From assembly GCA_039933785.1 (NCBI GenBank), contig JBDTNL010000004.1, positions 55,670 through 119,669 of the forward strand: a stretch of DNA of 64,000 nt. Direction: 5' to 3'. Positions 26,855-34,712 of this stretch are shown here, piece after piece. The notes under the pieces are model-generated. The model was not told the origin of the DNA. It was given only the letters and a program-made list of their open reading frames with translations, and ran no database searches. This DNA is from JBDTNL01 sp039933785. GTDB taxonomy: Bacteria; Acidobacteriota; Thermoanaerobaculia; Multivoradales; JAGPDF01. Each line of letters starts with the position of its first letter. Position 1 is the first letter of the stretch. Made by a program: the position numbers and the translations under genes.

Positions 26855-28099
26855 ATGAACTCTCCCGACGGCCCCAGTCAGGACCCAGCCGCGAGCCCCG
26901 AGATCAGTCTCGTCCTGCGCCTCGGCAAGGCGCTGCACACCTACGGCTACCCCTCGCCGCTCCTCGAATCGGCGCTTGGCAGGATCACGGAACGGTTCGG
27001 CCTGGAGTCCCAATTTTTCTCGACGCCGACTTCGCTCTTCTGCGCCTTTGGAGGGCTAGAGCATCAGCGCACCTACCTCTTGCGCGTGGACCCGGGCGAC
27101 GTCGATCTCGGTAAGCTGGCGCAGCTTCAAGAAACGATCGATCGCAGCCTGAGCGGCGCCATCTCTCCGGCCGAAGCGGGTCGGGAGGTCGAACGCATCG
27201 TCGCCTCGGTGCCGATTTACCCGCCCTGGCTTTCGATCCTCGCCGTCGGTCTCGCGGCGGGCGGCGCGGCGCTCTTTACCGGGGGCGGCTTGCGCGAGCT
27301 CGCGGTATCCATTCTGCTCGGACTGCTCACCGCGGGGTGCGGCGAGCTCGCCGGCCGCCAGAAGTGGGCGCCGGGCATTCTCCAGGCCGTGGCCTCCGCC
27401 GTGGTCGCGTTCGCCGCGGCGGCAGCGGCGTATTTTGCGGCGCCGGTCTCGGTCTACATCATCACGCTGGCGGGATTGATCGTGCTCCTGCCCGGCTTCA
27501 CGCTCACGGTTTCGCTGGTCGAGCTCGCGACTCGCCATCTCGCCTCGGGCACTGCTCGTTTGATGGGCGCCCTGATCACCTTCCTGGCCATCGGCTTCGG
27601 CGTCGCAGCGGGCCGTCTGCTCGCGGCCCAGGCCTTCGGCCCGATTCCCTCGGCGATCCCGCTGCCGCCGCCGGGTTGGGCTGAGTGGCTGGCATTCTTG
27701 ATCGCGCCCCTGTCCTTCACGGTCCTTCTTCGAGCTGCACCGCGCGATGCGCCATGGATCGTCCTGGTCGGCTTCATCGCGGTCGAGAGCGGCCGCCTCG
27801 GCAGCAACGTCGCCGGTCCGGAGCTCGGCATGTTCGTCGGCGCTCTGGCGGTCAGCCTGACCAGCGCGCTCTACACCCGCCTACGCCATCGGCCCGCCGA
27901 GATCCTACTGGTCCCGGGCATTTTCCTGCTGGTGCCGGGAAGCATCGGCTTCCGAAGCGTCGAGCAACTGCTCGGCAAGGACGTCGTGGTAGGCGTCGAA
28001 ACCGCGTTCCGGATGGTCTTCGTCGCTGTCGCCCTGATGGCAGGGATGCTGATCGGGAACGGCCTGGTGCCGCGGAGGCGGCGATCGCAGGCAACGTAG
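26855..28099 (+). CDS. ThrE-family threonine/serine exporter-like membrane protein
   Basis: 414 residues. The N-terminal ~110 residues form the cytosolic DUF1212-like part (LRLGKALHTYGYPSPLLESAL, read in parts; FFSTPTSLFCAF). About ten membrane helices follow in two blocks, with VYIITLAGLIVLLPGFTLT and a second ThrE_2-type bundle ending LVPGIFLLVPGSIGF. ThrE exports threonine and serine with the proton gradient. Here both parts are fused in one chain, as in the actinobacterial form. An in-frame ATG at 26816 would add 13 residues; GAGAAT at 26820 looks like a -10 and favours the later start. Confidence 0.82.
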   Translation: MNSPDGPSQDPAASPEISLVLRLGKALHTYGYPSPLLESALGRITERFGLESQFFSTPTSLFCAFGGLEHQRTYLLRVDPGDVDLGKLAQLQETIDRSLSGAISPAEAGREVERIVASVPIYPPWLSILAVGLAAGGAALFTGGGLRELAVSILLGLLTAGCGELAGRQKWAPGILQAVASAVVAFAAAAAAYFAAPVSVYIITLAGLIVLLPGFTLTVSLVELATRHLASGTARLMGALITFLAIGFGVAAGRLLAAQAFGPIPSAIPLPPPGWAEWLAFLIAPLSFTVLLRAAPRDAPWIVLVGFIAVESGRLGSNVAGPELGMFVGALAVSLTSALYTRLRHRPAEILLVPGIFLLVPGSIGFRSVEQLLGKDVVVGVETAFRMVFVAVALMAGMLIGNGLVPRRRRSQAT

Positions 28100-28120
28100 C
28101 CATACGTCTGTTCTCGATGA

Positions 28121-28126
28121 TATGCT
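28121..28126 (+). promoter_or_regulatory. Candidate -10 for near-leaderless vapBC
   Basis: TATGCT is followed by 7 bases and ATG 28134. An upstream in-frame ATG (28122) lies within this hexamer, so the later start is preferred. Confidence 0.4.
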
Positions 28127-28133
28127 TAGCCAG

Positions 28134-28373
28134 ATGAGGACAACGCTGAATCTCGACGATGAGCTCATGCTGGCGCTCAAGCGCCGGAGTGCAGAGACCG
28201 GACAAACGCTGACCAGCCTTGTAGAAGAGGCGGTGCGGCACATCTTGTCCGAGGTCCGCGAGCCGGCTGCCGAGTATCACTTCTCGTGGGAGCCGGTGAT
28301 CGGCCAAGCTCAACCCGCGGTGGACGTCAACGATCGCAATGCTCTCTACGACTTCCTAGACGAGCCTTCGTGA
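28134..28373 (+). CDS. vapB: VapB-type antitoxin
   Basis: 79 residues. MRTTLNLDDELMLALKRRSA gives the ribbon strand and first helix of a ribbon-helix-helix DNA-binding domain, and TLTSLVEEAVRHIL the second helix. The C-terminal tail (residues about 45-79, with FSWEPVIG and NALYDFLDE) should bind and block the toxin. The stop overlaps the vapC GTG (28370-28373), the usual coupled layout. Such antitoxins repress their own operon. ATG 28122 would add four residues. Confidence 0.87.
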   Translation: MRTTLNLDDELMLALKRRSAETGQTLTSLVEEAVRHILSEVREPAAEYHFSWEPVIGQAQPAVDVNDRNALYDFLDEPS

Positions 28374-28804
28374 TCGCTCTCGATACCAACATACTGATCC
28401 AAGCGCACCGCACCGAGTTAGCACACCACGTTCCAGCCCGGCTTCGGCTTCAGAGCCTGGTCCTCGCAGGACCGTTCGGGCTGCCGGTCTTCTGCCTCGC
28501 CGAGTTCGTATGCGTCGTGACGCATCCACGGATCTTCAAGCCAGCCACGACGCTCGAAACAGCTCTGTCGCGGCTGACTGAGCTGACGACGGCGCCGAAC
28601 TGTCTAGTTCTCGGCCCCGGGCCTCGCTTCGCCAGCCTCTTCGCTCGAGCGTGCAGCGACGCCGCCGCGACCGGTAATTTGGTCTTTGATGCGCAGATCG
28701 TCGCGGTGTGCCGAGAGCACGGGGTGCACGAAATTCTCACCCTCGATCGTGACTTCGCGCGCTTCCCGGGAATTCGTGCGGTAGGACTGGGGGGCGACTC
28801 CTAG
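28370..28804 (+). CDS. vapC: VapC-type PIN-domain ribonuclease toxin
   Basis: 144 residues from GTG 28370. The four acidic PIN residues are visible: Asp in VIALDTN, Glu in CLAEFV, Asp in LVFDAQIVA and Asp in TLDRDFARF. PIN toxins of this kind cut tRNA or rRNA when released from the antitoxin. An upstream in-frame extension lies inside vapB and is Arg/Ser-rich shadow sequence. It ends 4 bases before the converging stop of the biotin carrier gene. Confidence 0.88.
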   Translation: MIALDTNILIQAHRTELAHHVPARLRLQSLVLAGPFGLPVFCLAEFVCVVTHPRIFKPATTLETALSRLTELTTAPNCLVLGPGPRFASLFARACSDAAATGNLVFDAQIVAVCREHGVHEILTLDRDFARFPGIRAVGLGGDS

Positions 28805-28808
28805 TCGC

Positions 28809-29333
28809 CTACTCGAACTCGAACAGCGGCTCGCCGCCGTCGACCGACTGGCCCGGGATCACGAAAATCTTCTTCACCACGCCGGCGTGCTCCGCGAGGA
28901 CTTCATTCTGCATCTTCATCGCCTCGAGGACGACCAGAGCCTGGCCGGCTTCGATCGTCTGGCCCTCTTCGATCTGCAGCGAAACGATGCGGCCGGGCAT
29001 GTAGGCGCGCACCACCTGAGAGCGCTTGCGGCCGGACGCGGAGGCACCCTTCTCGAGCAGGGCGGTCAACGGATCGACCATCTCCACCGCGACCAGCTCG
29101 CCGTGTGCAGTCACCGCGTAGCGGCCCTCGCGGTCGCAAGCAACGGCAACCTCGTACTGGTCGCCACCGATCAGAAGCGAGCGGAAGGCGCCGCCCAGAG
29201 CGGACACCTGAACGCGGTAGGAGCGTTCGCCGACGGTTACGGTGAAGGCCTCGCGGTCTTCCGCGGCGCGCTCGATCCGCACCGGATCCTCACGCTCGCC
29301 CTGGCCGTCGCGACGGCGGGCGATCAGCTCCAT
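28809..29333 (-). CDS. Biotin carboxyl carrier protein of an acyl-CoA carboxylase
   Basis: 174 residues. The C-terminal ~70 residues are a biotinyl domain (MPGRIVSLQIEEGQTIEAGQ, then EAMKM with the Lys that carries biotin). The first ~90 residues resemble the BT linker domain of acyl-CoA carboxylase alpha chains. The carrier shuttles carboxybiotin from the biotin carboxylase encoded just upstream, whose end it overlaps by 10 bases. The pair looks like an alpha subunit of the propionyl/methylcrotonyl-CoA carboxylase type split into two genes. No carboxyltransferase gene is in the window. Confidence 0.88.
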   Translation of the reverse strand: MELIARRRDGQGEREDPVRIERAAEDREAFTVTVGERSYRVQVSALGGAFRSLLIGGDQYEVAVACDREGRYAVTAHGELVAVEMVDPLTALLEKGASASGRKRSQVVRAYMPGRIVSLQIEEGQTIEAGQALVVLEAMKMQNEVLAEHAGVVKKIFVIPGQSVDGGEPLFEFE

Positions 29334-30835
29334 CGTCCGCTCCCGTCGCCTCGACCCGCCTGACGCCAGCGCGTTCTCGCCGCACCGGCGTGACTGGGTT
29401 GCGTCGTATGACGGTGCGCGGCTTCGAAGTGGGCGATCGCAGCGGCGATCACCGGCAGATCCTCGGGAAGCTCGCTCGGCACCGGCGCGAGGGCGCCCGA
29501 TTCGAGCTTGCGATCGAGCCAGGCGATGTCGAAATCCGCGGCCAGAAATTCGGGGTCGGCGAGCAAGGCGCGAAAGAGCGGCGCCGACGTTCGAATGCCC
29601 TCGACACGAAGTTCCCGGAGCGCCCGCCCCATGCGCTGCAGCGCTTCGGTGCGGTCCTTGCCGTAGACGATGAGCTTGGCGAGCATCGGGTCGTAGTGCA
29701 CGCTCACCTCGGCGCCCTCGTACACGCCGGCGTCGATTCGCACTCCGGGACCCTGCGGCCAGCGCAGAAAATGAATGCGCCCCGGCGACGGCGCGAATTT
29801 CTGAAACGGATCCTCGGCGTACAAGCGCATCTCGATCGCATGTCCGCGGGGCTCGACGCCGCTGAACTCCGGCCCCAGGGGCTCACCCTGCGCGATCGCG
29901 AGCTGCGCGAGCACGAGATCGAGGCCAGTGACCAGCTCGGTCACCGGATGCTCGACCTGAAGACGGGTGTTCATCTCCAGGAAGTAGAAGGTCCCATCCG
30001 CGGCGAGCAGGAACTCGCAGGTGCCGGCGTTGCTGTAGCCCACGGCGCGAGCCGCGGTCACCGCCGCCTCACCCATCCGGCGCCGCAGATCCGGCGTCAC
30101 TGCGGTCGAGGGCGCCTCCTCGACCACCTTCTGATGACGGCGCTGGAGCGAACATTCGCGCTCGCCCAGCGACACCACATTGCCGTGCTGATCGCCGAGG
30201 ATCTGGATCTCGACGTGCCGCGGACGCTCGATATATTTCTCGAGATAGACCGTATCGTCACCGAAGCTCGCCTGCGCCTCGGAGCGCGCACCGCGATAGG
30301 CCGCGGCGAGCTCGCTCCGCGCGCGCACGAGCCGCATACCCTTGCCGCCGCCACCGGAGGCCGCCTTGAGCATCACCGGGTAGCCGATGCCATCCGCGGC
30401 GAGCTCCGCCTCCGCGAGAGTCGCGAGTGGATCGCGGCCGCCGGGGACGACCGGCACGCCGGCATCGATCATTCGGCGCCGGCTCTCGATCTTCGAGCCC
30501 ATGGCAGCGATCGCCTCGGGGCTCGGACCGATGAAAGTAACTCCGGCTTCGCGACAGCGCCGGGCGAACGCCGCGTTCTCGGATAGGAATCCATAGCCCG
30601 GATGGATGGCGTCGGCGCCGATCTCGACCGCGAGGGCGACGAGGGCATCGGCGCGCAGGTAACTCTCTCGCGAAGGCGCCGGTCCGATGCGGTAGGCCTC
30701 GTCGGCCAACCGTACCGGCAGCGACTGGCGGTCGGCATCGGAATAGGCCACGGCGCCGCGCATGCCGAGCTCGCGCAGCGCGCGCAGCACGCGCACCGCG
30801 ATCTCGCCGCGGTTCGCCACCAGCACCTTGCGCAT
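29324..30835 (-). CDS. Biotin carboxylase subunit of an acyl-CoA carboxylase
   Basis: 503 residues from ATG 30835 (MRKVLVANRGEIAVR, the invariant family start). The ATP-grasp region is clear: IHPGYGFLSENAAFA, the Gly-rich loop ASGGGGKGMRLV, VYLEKYIERPRHVEIQ, LGERECSLQRRHQKV and FLEMNTRLQVEHPVTE. It carboxylates biotin on the partner protein with ATP and bicarbonate. The last ~50 residues after the conserved fold (HRHTTQPSHAGAARTRWRQ) are Arg-rich and not conserved. It could serve fatty acid synthesis (AccC) or branched-chain/propionyl-CoA metabolism; the split BC/carrier arrangement favours the latter. Confidence 0.92.
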   Translation of the reverse strand: MRKVLVANRGEIAVRVLRALRELGMRGAVAYSDADRQSLPVRLADEAYRIGPAPSRESYLRADALVALAVEIGADAIHPGYGFLSENAAFARRCREAGVTFIGPSPEAIAAMGSKIESRRRMIDAGVPVVPGGRDPLATLAEAELAADGIGYPVMLKAASGGGGKGMRLVRARSELAAAYRGARSEAQASFGDDTVYLEKYIERPRHVEIQILGDQHGNVVSLGERECSLQRRHQKVVEEAPSTAVTPDLRRRMGEAAVTAARAVGYSNAGTCEFLLAADGTFYFLEMNTRLQVEHPVTELVTGLDLVLAQLAIAQGEPLGPEFSGVEPRGHAIEMRLYAEDPFQKFAPSPGRIHFLRWPQGPGVRIDAGVYEGAEVSVHYDPMLAKLIVYGKDRTEALQRMGRALRELRVEGIRTSAPLFRALLADPEFLAADFDIAWLDRKLESGALAPVPSELPEDLPVIAAAIAHFEAAHRHTTQPSHAGAARTRWRQAGRGDGSGRWS

Positions 30836-30864
30836 CGGTCGAGTGGTCACCAAGAGGCGGAATC

Positions 30865-33108
30865 CTAGCGCGGTTCGGGCGTCGATCTGGGCCGGCGACT
30901 CGCCACCAAGGTCTTCACGGCGGCGAAGAGCGCCAGCAGCGCCAACAGGCTTGCAGAGCGCTCCGGCCAAGGGGAGACCTCGAGGACCACACGCTCGGGG
31001 CCCGGCGGCACGACCACCCCGAGCAGGACTAGATTCACGGCGACGGTGCGCAGGAGCGTTCCCCGACTGTCTCGCGCCACCCAGAGAGGATCGAAGTTCC
31101 GCCGCACCACGGCTAGTCCTCCACCGCCTTCGACCGCGAGCTCAATCCGATCCGGCTCCGCGCGGAGAACTCGAACCGTGCCACCGGCGTGATGCTCGAG
31201 CGCGCCTGAAACTTCCACATCACGGACCGGGTCGCGGCTCGTTTGCACCGCGAGCATCGCCGCGAGTGGGCTGTCCGACAGATGGATCGCCTCCGGCCAC
31301 CAGGCCTCGGGGGCCGGGTCCGCGACTTCGATCAAGCGGGCGTCGCGGCCATCGATCGACGCCCGATCGATGACCTCGAGACCCGGCGCGTCGGCATCTT
31401 CGAAGGCCACCAAACGGGACACTCCGAGCGTGCGAAACCAAGCGACGCGGTCGGACCATGCAAGCTCACTCAGGTTGCCGAGCAGGAGCGTCTGCAACGG
31501 CGACGCCATACCCTCGAAATCTGACGAGATCGGATAGCGCAGCCCGAAGGCGACATTCGGCGCCGGCGCCAAGGTGGGTCCGAGAGCAGGCAGGCTGATC
31601 GTCACACCGGAGGATGGACCGCTCCAACGCGGGTAAACCAGCGCCGTATTGAGCACCGAAGCGCCGGGAGCAACCTGCCGTGCCCACGGGCTCGGCGATG
31701 ACAGCGGCCCCGTCGGCGTCGTTGCGAGAAGCGGCGCGAGCTGGAGAAGCCCGAGGATCTGCACCGTCAACAGGCCGGCCGCGCTGCCGCGACGAGCCGC
31801 CCAAGCCGCCGCCGCGATCAAAACCGCGGCAACGAGCAAGTACGCGCTCCAGATCGAGCTCTGGACGATAGCGACTGGGTTCGCCACGCCACCGAAGCTG
31901 CGCCAGGCGAGAATGATGCACCCAAGGATGGCGAGGACGGCGGCGAGGACCGCCACGCGCCGCAGGCGAATCCGCTCGAGCGCGGCCTCGAAGCCCCACC
32001 CCACCAGCAGCGCTCCGGCGAGCGCTGTCCAGAAGAGGAACTTCTCGGGATAGCGAAAGACCCCGGCGGAGAGGCGGACAAACAGGCCGGGTGCGGAGCC
32101 GCCGAGAGCGGCCAACAACACACCGCTGCCCGCCAGCAAACTCCACCAGTGCTTTCGCCTCACCGCGCCCATCGCCAACCAGAGCCCGACGATGCCGAAA
32201 TACACTGAGTAAGAGAGCGGCGGCCGCGGCGCCAGGCGCATAGCCCACCAAGCCAGAGGACCACTGCGTCCCGGCCATCCGAACGGCAAGGGCAAGACGA
32301 GCTCGATCAGACGTAGAGGATGAAACCAGTACTGGCCCGCCTGCGCGGAGCCCACGCCATGCGCGGCGCGGAAGGTGAACGGAAGAATGCGCGCCGTGGC
32401 GACGATCTGCGGCAACGCGACCAGAGCACCGAGAATCGCCATGCCACCCAAGAGCTTCGCGCCGCGGCGCAGTCCATGGGCCTCGATCGCCAGCATGGCG
32501 AGGGGTACCAGCCCGAGCGCCGCGCTCACCGGTTCGCCGCCGAGCAGCGCCGCGCCTAGCGCTAAGCCGCCTATCGCGACACCCTGCCGACCGCCGCGCC
32601 GCGCGCCCAGCAAGACGAGCGGCCAGAGTGCGGCGACGGTCACCAGGTTGTAGGAGGACATCGTCGAGAGGAACCAACCGCCGCCGGCATAGGTCACGCC
32701 AGCAGCCATCGCTCCCGGCGGCGAAATACCCATCGCGCGCGCCAAAGCCCGCATCCCGAAGAGCGCCAGAAACCAGTGCACGACGAAGTGCAGATTGAAG
32801 GCGCTCCATAGCGGCAGCATCAGATAGAGCAGATTGTCGGGATAGAAGGCGAGCGTCTGTGGGTTGCCTCGAAACGGCTGGCCGAGGCCGAGAGTCGGAT
32901 TGAGCGCCGGTATGTTCCCGGCGCGCAATTGCTCCGCGCCGAAGGCCTTCAACGGAAAGTGAATGCCGAGCGCGTCGCGCAGGAACAGCGTGCGGGCGCC
33001 GATCGCGAGTGGCAAGGCCGCGAGCACCGCGAACAGCAGCAACGCGGCCCACACGACCGCGGTCGCGCGGTCCGTGGCGCCCAGCCAAGCTCGAAATCTC
33101 GCCGCCAT
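30865..33108 (-). CDS. YfhO-type polytopic membrane protein (copy 1)
   Basis: About 747 residues from ATG 33108. About 11-13 membrane helices in the first ~480 residues are followed by an extracytoplasmic domain and one last helix (LLALLALFAAVKTLVA). The first loop has FLRDALGIHFPLK and the conserved YPDNLLYLMLPLWSAFNLHF. These are marks of YfhO-like proteins, GT-C-like membrane enzymes linked to glycosylation of lipid-linked or wall polymers. Two relatives follow at 38.4 and 40.85 kb. The donor and acceptor are unknown. TTG 33120 is rejected because it overlaps the -10-like TAGGAT. Confidence 0.8.
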   Translation of the reverse strand: MAARFRAWLGATDRATAVVWAALLLFAVLAALPLAIGARTLFLRDALGIHFPLKAFGAEQLRAGNIPALNPTLGLGQPFRGNPQTLAFYPDNLLYLMLPLWSAFNLHFVVHWFLALFGMRALARAMGISPPGAMAAGVTYAGGGWFLSTMSSYNLVTVAALWPLVLLGARRGGRQGVAIGGLALGAALLGGEPVSAALGLVPLAMLAIEAHGLRRGAKLLGGMAILGALVALPQIVATARILPFTFRAAHGVGSAQAGQYWFHPLRLIELVLPLPFGWPGRSGPLAWWAMRLAPRPPLSYSVYFGIVGLWLAMGAVRRKHWWSLLAGSGVLLAALGGSAPGLFVRLSAGVFRYPEKFLFWTALAGALLVGWGFEAALERIRLRRVAVLAAVLAILGCIILAWRSFGGVANPVAIVQSSIWSAYLLVAAVLIAAAAWAARRGSAAGLLTVQILGLLQLAPLLATTPTGPLSSPSPWARQVAPGASVLNTALVYPRWSGPSSGVTISLPALGPTLAPAPNVAFGLRYPISSDFEGMASPLQTLLLGNLSELAWSDRVAWFRTLGVSRLVAFEDADAPGLEVIDRASIDGRDARLIEVADPAPEAWWPEAIHLSDSPLAAMLAVQTSRDPVRDVEVSGALEHHAGGTVRVLRAEPDRIELAVEGGGGLAVVRRNFDPLWVARDSRGTLLRTVAVNLVLLGVVVPPGPERVVLEVSPWPERSASLLALLALFAAVKTLVASRRPRSTPEPR

Positions 33109-33119
33109 GGTCGTGCACA

Positions 33120-33125
33120 ATCCTA
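33120..33125 (-). promoter_or_regulatory. Candidate -10 for YfhO copy 1
   Basis: TAGGAT on the minus strand, 11 bases before ATG 33108, giving a predicted leader of about 5 bases. No -35 match seen. Confidence 0.35.
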
Positions 33126-33194
33126 GCCTGCGGGCTCTCGCGCGCCGGCAACGACGCCGACACTCGACAAGAGCAGGGCGCGAGCGCGCCTTCG

Positions 33195-34673
33195 TTACGC
33201 GGTGCCGCCGGCGTGCCGTCGGAGGCGACGCGCCGCGAGCAGCAGGAGGGTGAGAGCGAGCAGCGTTTCGCCTGCCGCACCGAGCGCCGGAACGGCGATG
33301 ACGGGCAGTGGATCGGCCTCGAAGGCGCCGATGTCACAGGCCGCCGAGCCGTCGCCGTCGCCGTCGACCGGCCGCGGCCGACGCCTCTGGTCGAGGTCGG
33401 CGACGGTAAGGCTGGCGCAGGCGCTGGCGAGCCCGGCGTCGATGGCGGCACTGCCCGGCAATAGGGCGTGCGTCGCCGTCGGTCCACCGTTGTTGCCGAG
33501 CGGCGCCAGGCCGGGGCTCGCGTTGTTGAGCGATCCGGCGCCGAAGCCGCAGGTCGAGCCGTCGTCGAGGTTGACGGTGCCGTCCGTGATCGCCCCCGGT
33601 CCGCCGCAGTTGCCAGTCCCGACACTCTGCGCGACCAAGGTGTTGGAGAGCGTGAGATCAGAGCTCCCGGTGAAGATGGCACCACCTCCCCCGGGCGCGG
33701 CGTTGAAGGCGATCGTGACGTTCTCGAGGTCGGCCTCGCCGGTGACGATCGCGAAACCGCCGCCGCGCACGGCGGTATTCCCGGAGAGCGTGCTGTTGGC
33801 GGCCGTGAACGCTCCGCCATCCTGGTAGATGCCGCCGCCGTCGGCGGCGGCGGCGTTGCCCGACAGGGTGCTCCCGAAGAGAAACAGCGTGCCGAAGGTC
33901 GAAATCGCCCCGCCGAACGAAGTGGCGGTGTTGCCCGTGAGCTCGCTCCCAGTGATTGAGATGACGCTCGTCGGAACGGCCGTGAAAATCGCGCCGCCGG
34001 AGCGGGCGCCGTTGCTGACGAATCGGCTGCCGACGACCGTCACGCTGCCACCCTCAGTCTCGATCGCGCCGCCATCGTGACCGGCGATATTGTCGTTGAA
34101 GAGACACCCGTTGACGATGAGTGCTCCCTGCACGGAGACCACGACACCGGCGCCGTAGCCATCGGAAGTGTTGCCGGAGACCGTGCAACCGAGCAGGTTA
34201 AGGCTCCCGAAGACGCGAATGCCGCCGCCGTTGACGCCGCTGTGCCCGTTCACCACCGCCATGTGGTCGAGCGTGGCCTGCGCCCCCGGGTCGACCTCGA
34301 ACGGTAGGGCCGAACCGCCGCCACTCACCGTCACGTCGAGGTCGCCGTCGCCGTCGATGTCGCCGAGGACCGTGGTTCGCGCGCCGTCGGTGAAGCTCGG
34401 CAGAGTGGTGGTGACTGTGATCGTGCCACCGAGAGCGAAGCGGATGGTGTCGGTGCCGTAGGCCGCGGCGTCGCGGCACGCCGCGAAGCCGGCGTTGACG
34501 TCGGCGTTGGCGTTCGCCGAGGCGATGGCCTCGCGCAACGTGCAGGCCGAGTCGTCGGCATTCGGCCCGTCGGCGAGCGTATTGACCGTCAAGGTCGACG
34601 CCCCTGCCGCCGTCGCCACGATCGTCCAGATCACCACCCAGTAGATGCCCAGCAACCCCTTGCACAGGCGCAT
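33195..34673 (-). CDS. CSLREA-type choice-of-anchor surface protein (copy A)
   Basis: 492 residues from ATG 34673, chosen because GAGGAGA lies 6 bases upstream. A signal helix (LLGIYWVVIWTIVATAAGAS) is followed by the CSLREA-type motif region (TVNTLADGPNADDSACTLRE, ~28-47), then a right-handed beta-helix rich in short repeats (SGNT, GGGI, GGAI; ~130-380). Next come NLDDGSTCGF and AIDAGLASAC with D-GDGSAACDIGAFE, features of such surface proteins. The C-terminus (VPALGAAGETLLALTLLLLA then RRLRRHAGG) is a hydrophobic helix with a basic tail, like a variant sorting signal. It is a tandem duplicate of the next gene. Confidence 0.88.
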   Translation of the reverse strand: MRLCKGLLGIYWVVIWTIVATAAGASTLTVNTLADGPNADDSACTLREAIASANANADVNAGFAACRDAAAYGTDTIRFALGGTITVTTTLPSFTDGARTTVLGDIDGDGDLDVTVSGGGSALPFEVDPGAQATLDHMAVVNGHSGVNGGGIRVFGSLNLLGCTVSGNTSDGYGAGVVVSVQGALIVNGCLFNDNIAGHDGGAIETEGGSVTVVGSRFVSNGARSGGAIFTAVPTSVISITGSELTGNTATSFGGAISTFGTLFLFGSTLSGNAAAADGGGIYQDGGAFTAANSTLSGNTAVRGGGFAIVTGEADLENVTIAFNAAPGGGGAIFTGSSDLTLSNTLVAQSVGTGNCGGPGAITDGTVNLDDGSTCGFGAGSLNNASPGLAPLGNNGGPTATHALLPGSAAIDAGLASACASLTVADLDQRRRPRPVDGDGDGSAACDIGAFEADPLPVIAVPALGAAGETLLALTLLLLAARRLRRHAGGTA

Positions 34674-34712
34674 TGCGTATCTCCTCGCAGAGTCCAACAT
34701 TGATGTCAGAGG

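Noticed and set aside
33177..33190. GC palindrome after CSLREA copy A as a terminator
   Set aside because: The loop would be only two bases and no T tract follows on the transcribed strand.
31466..33820. A 784-codon minus-strand frame overlapping YfhO copy 1 and CSLREA copy A
   Set aside because: It is Arg/Ala/Ser-rich, lacks motifs and runs across two well-supported genes in another frame.
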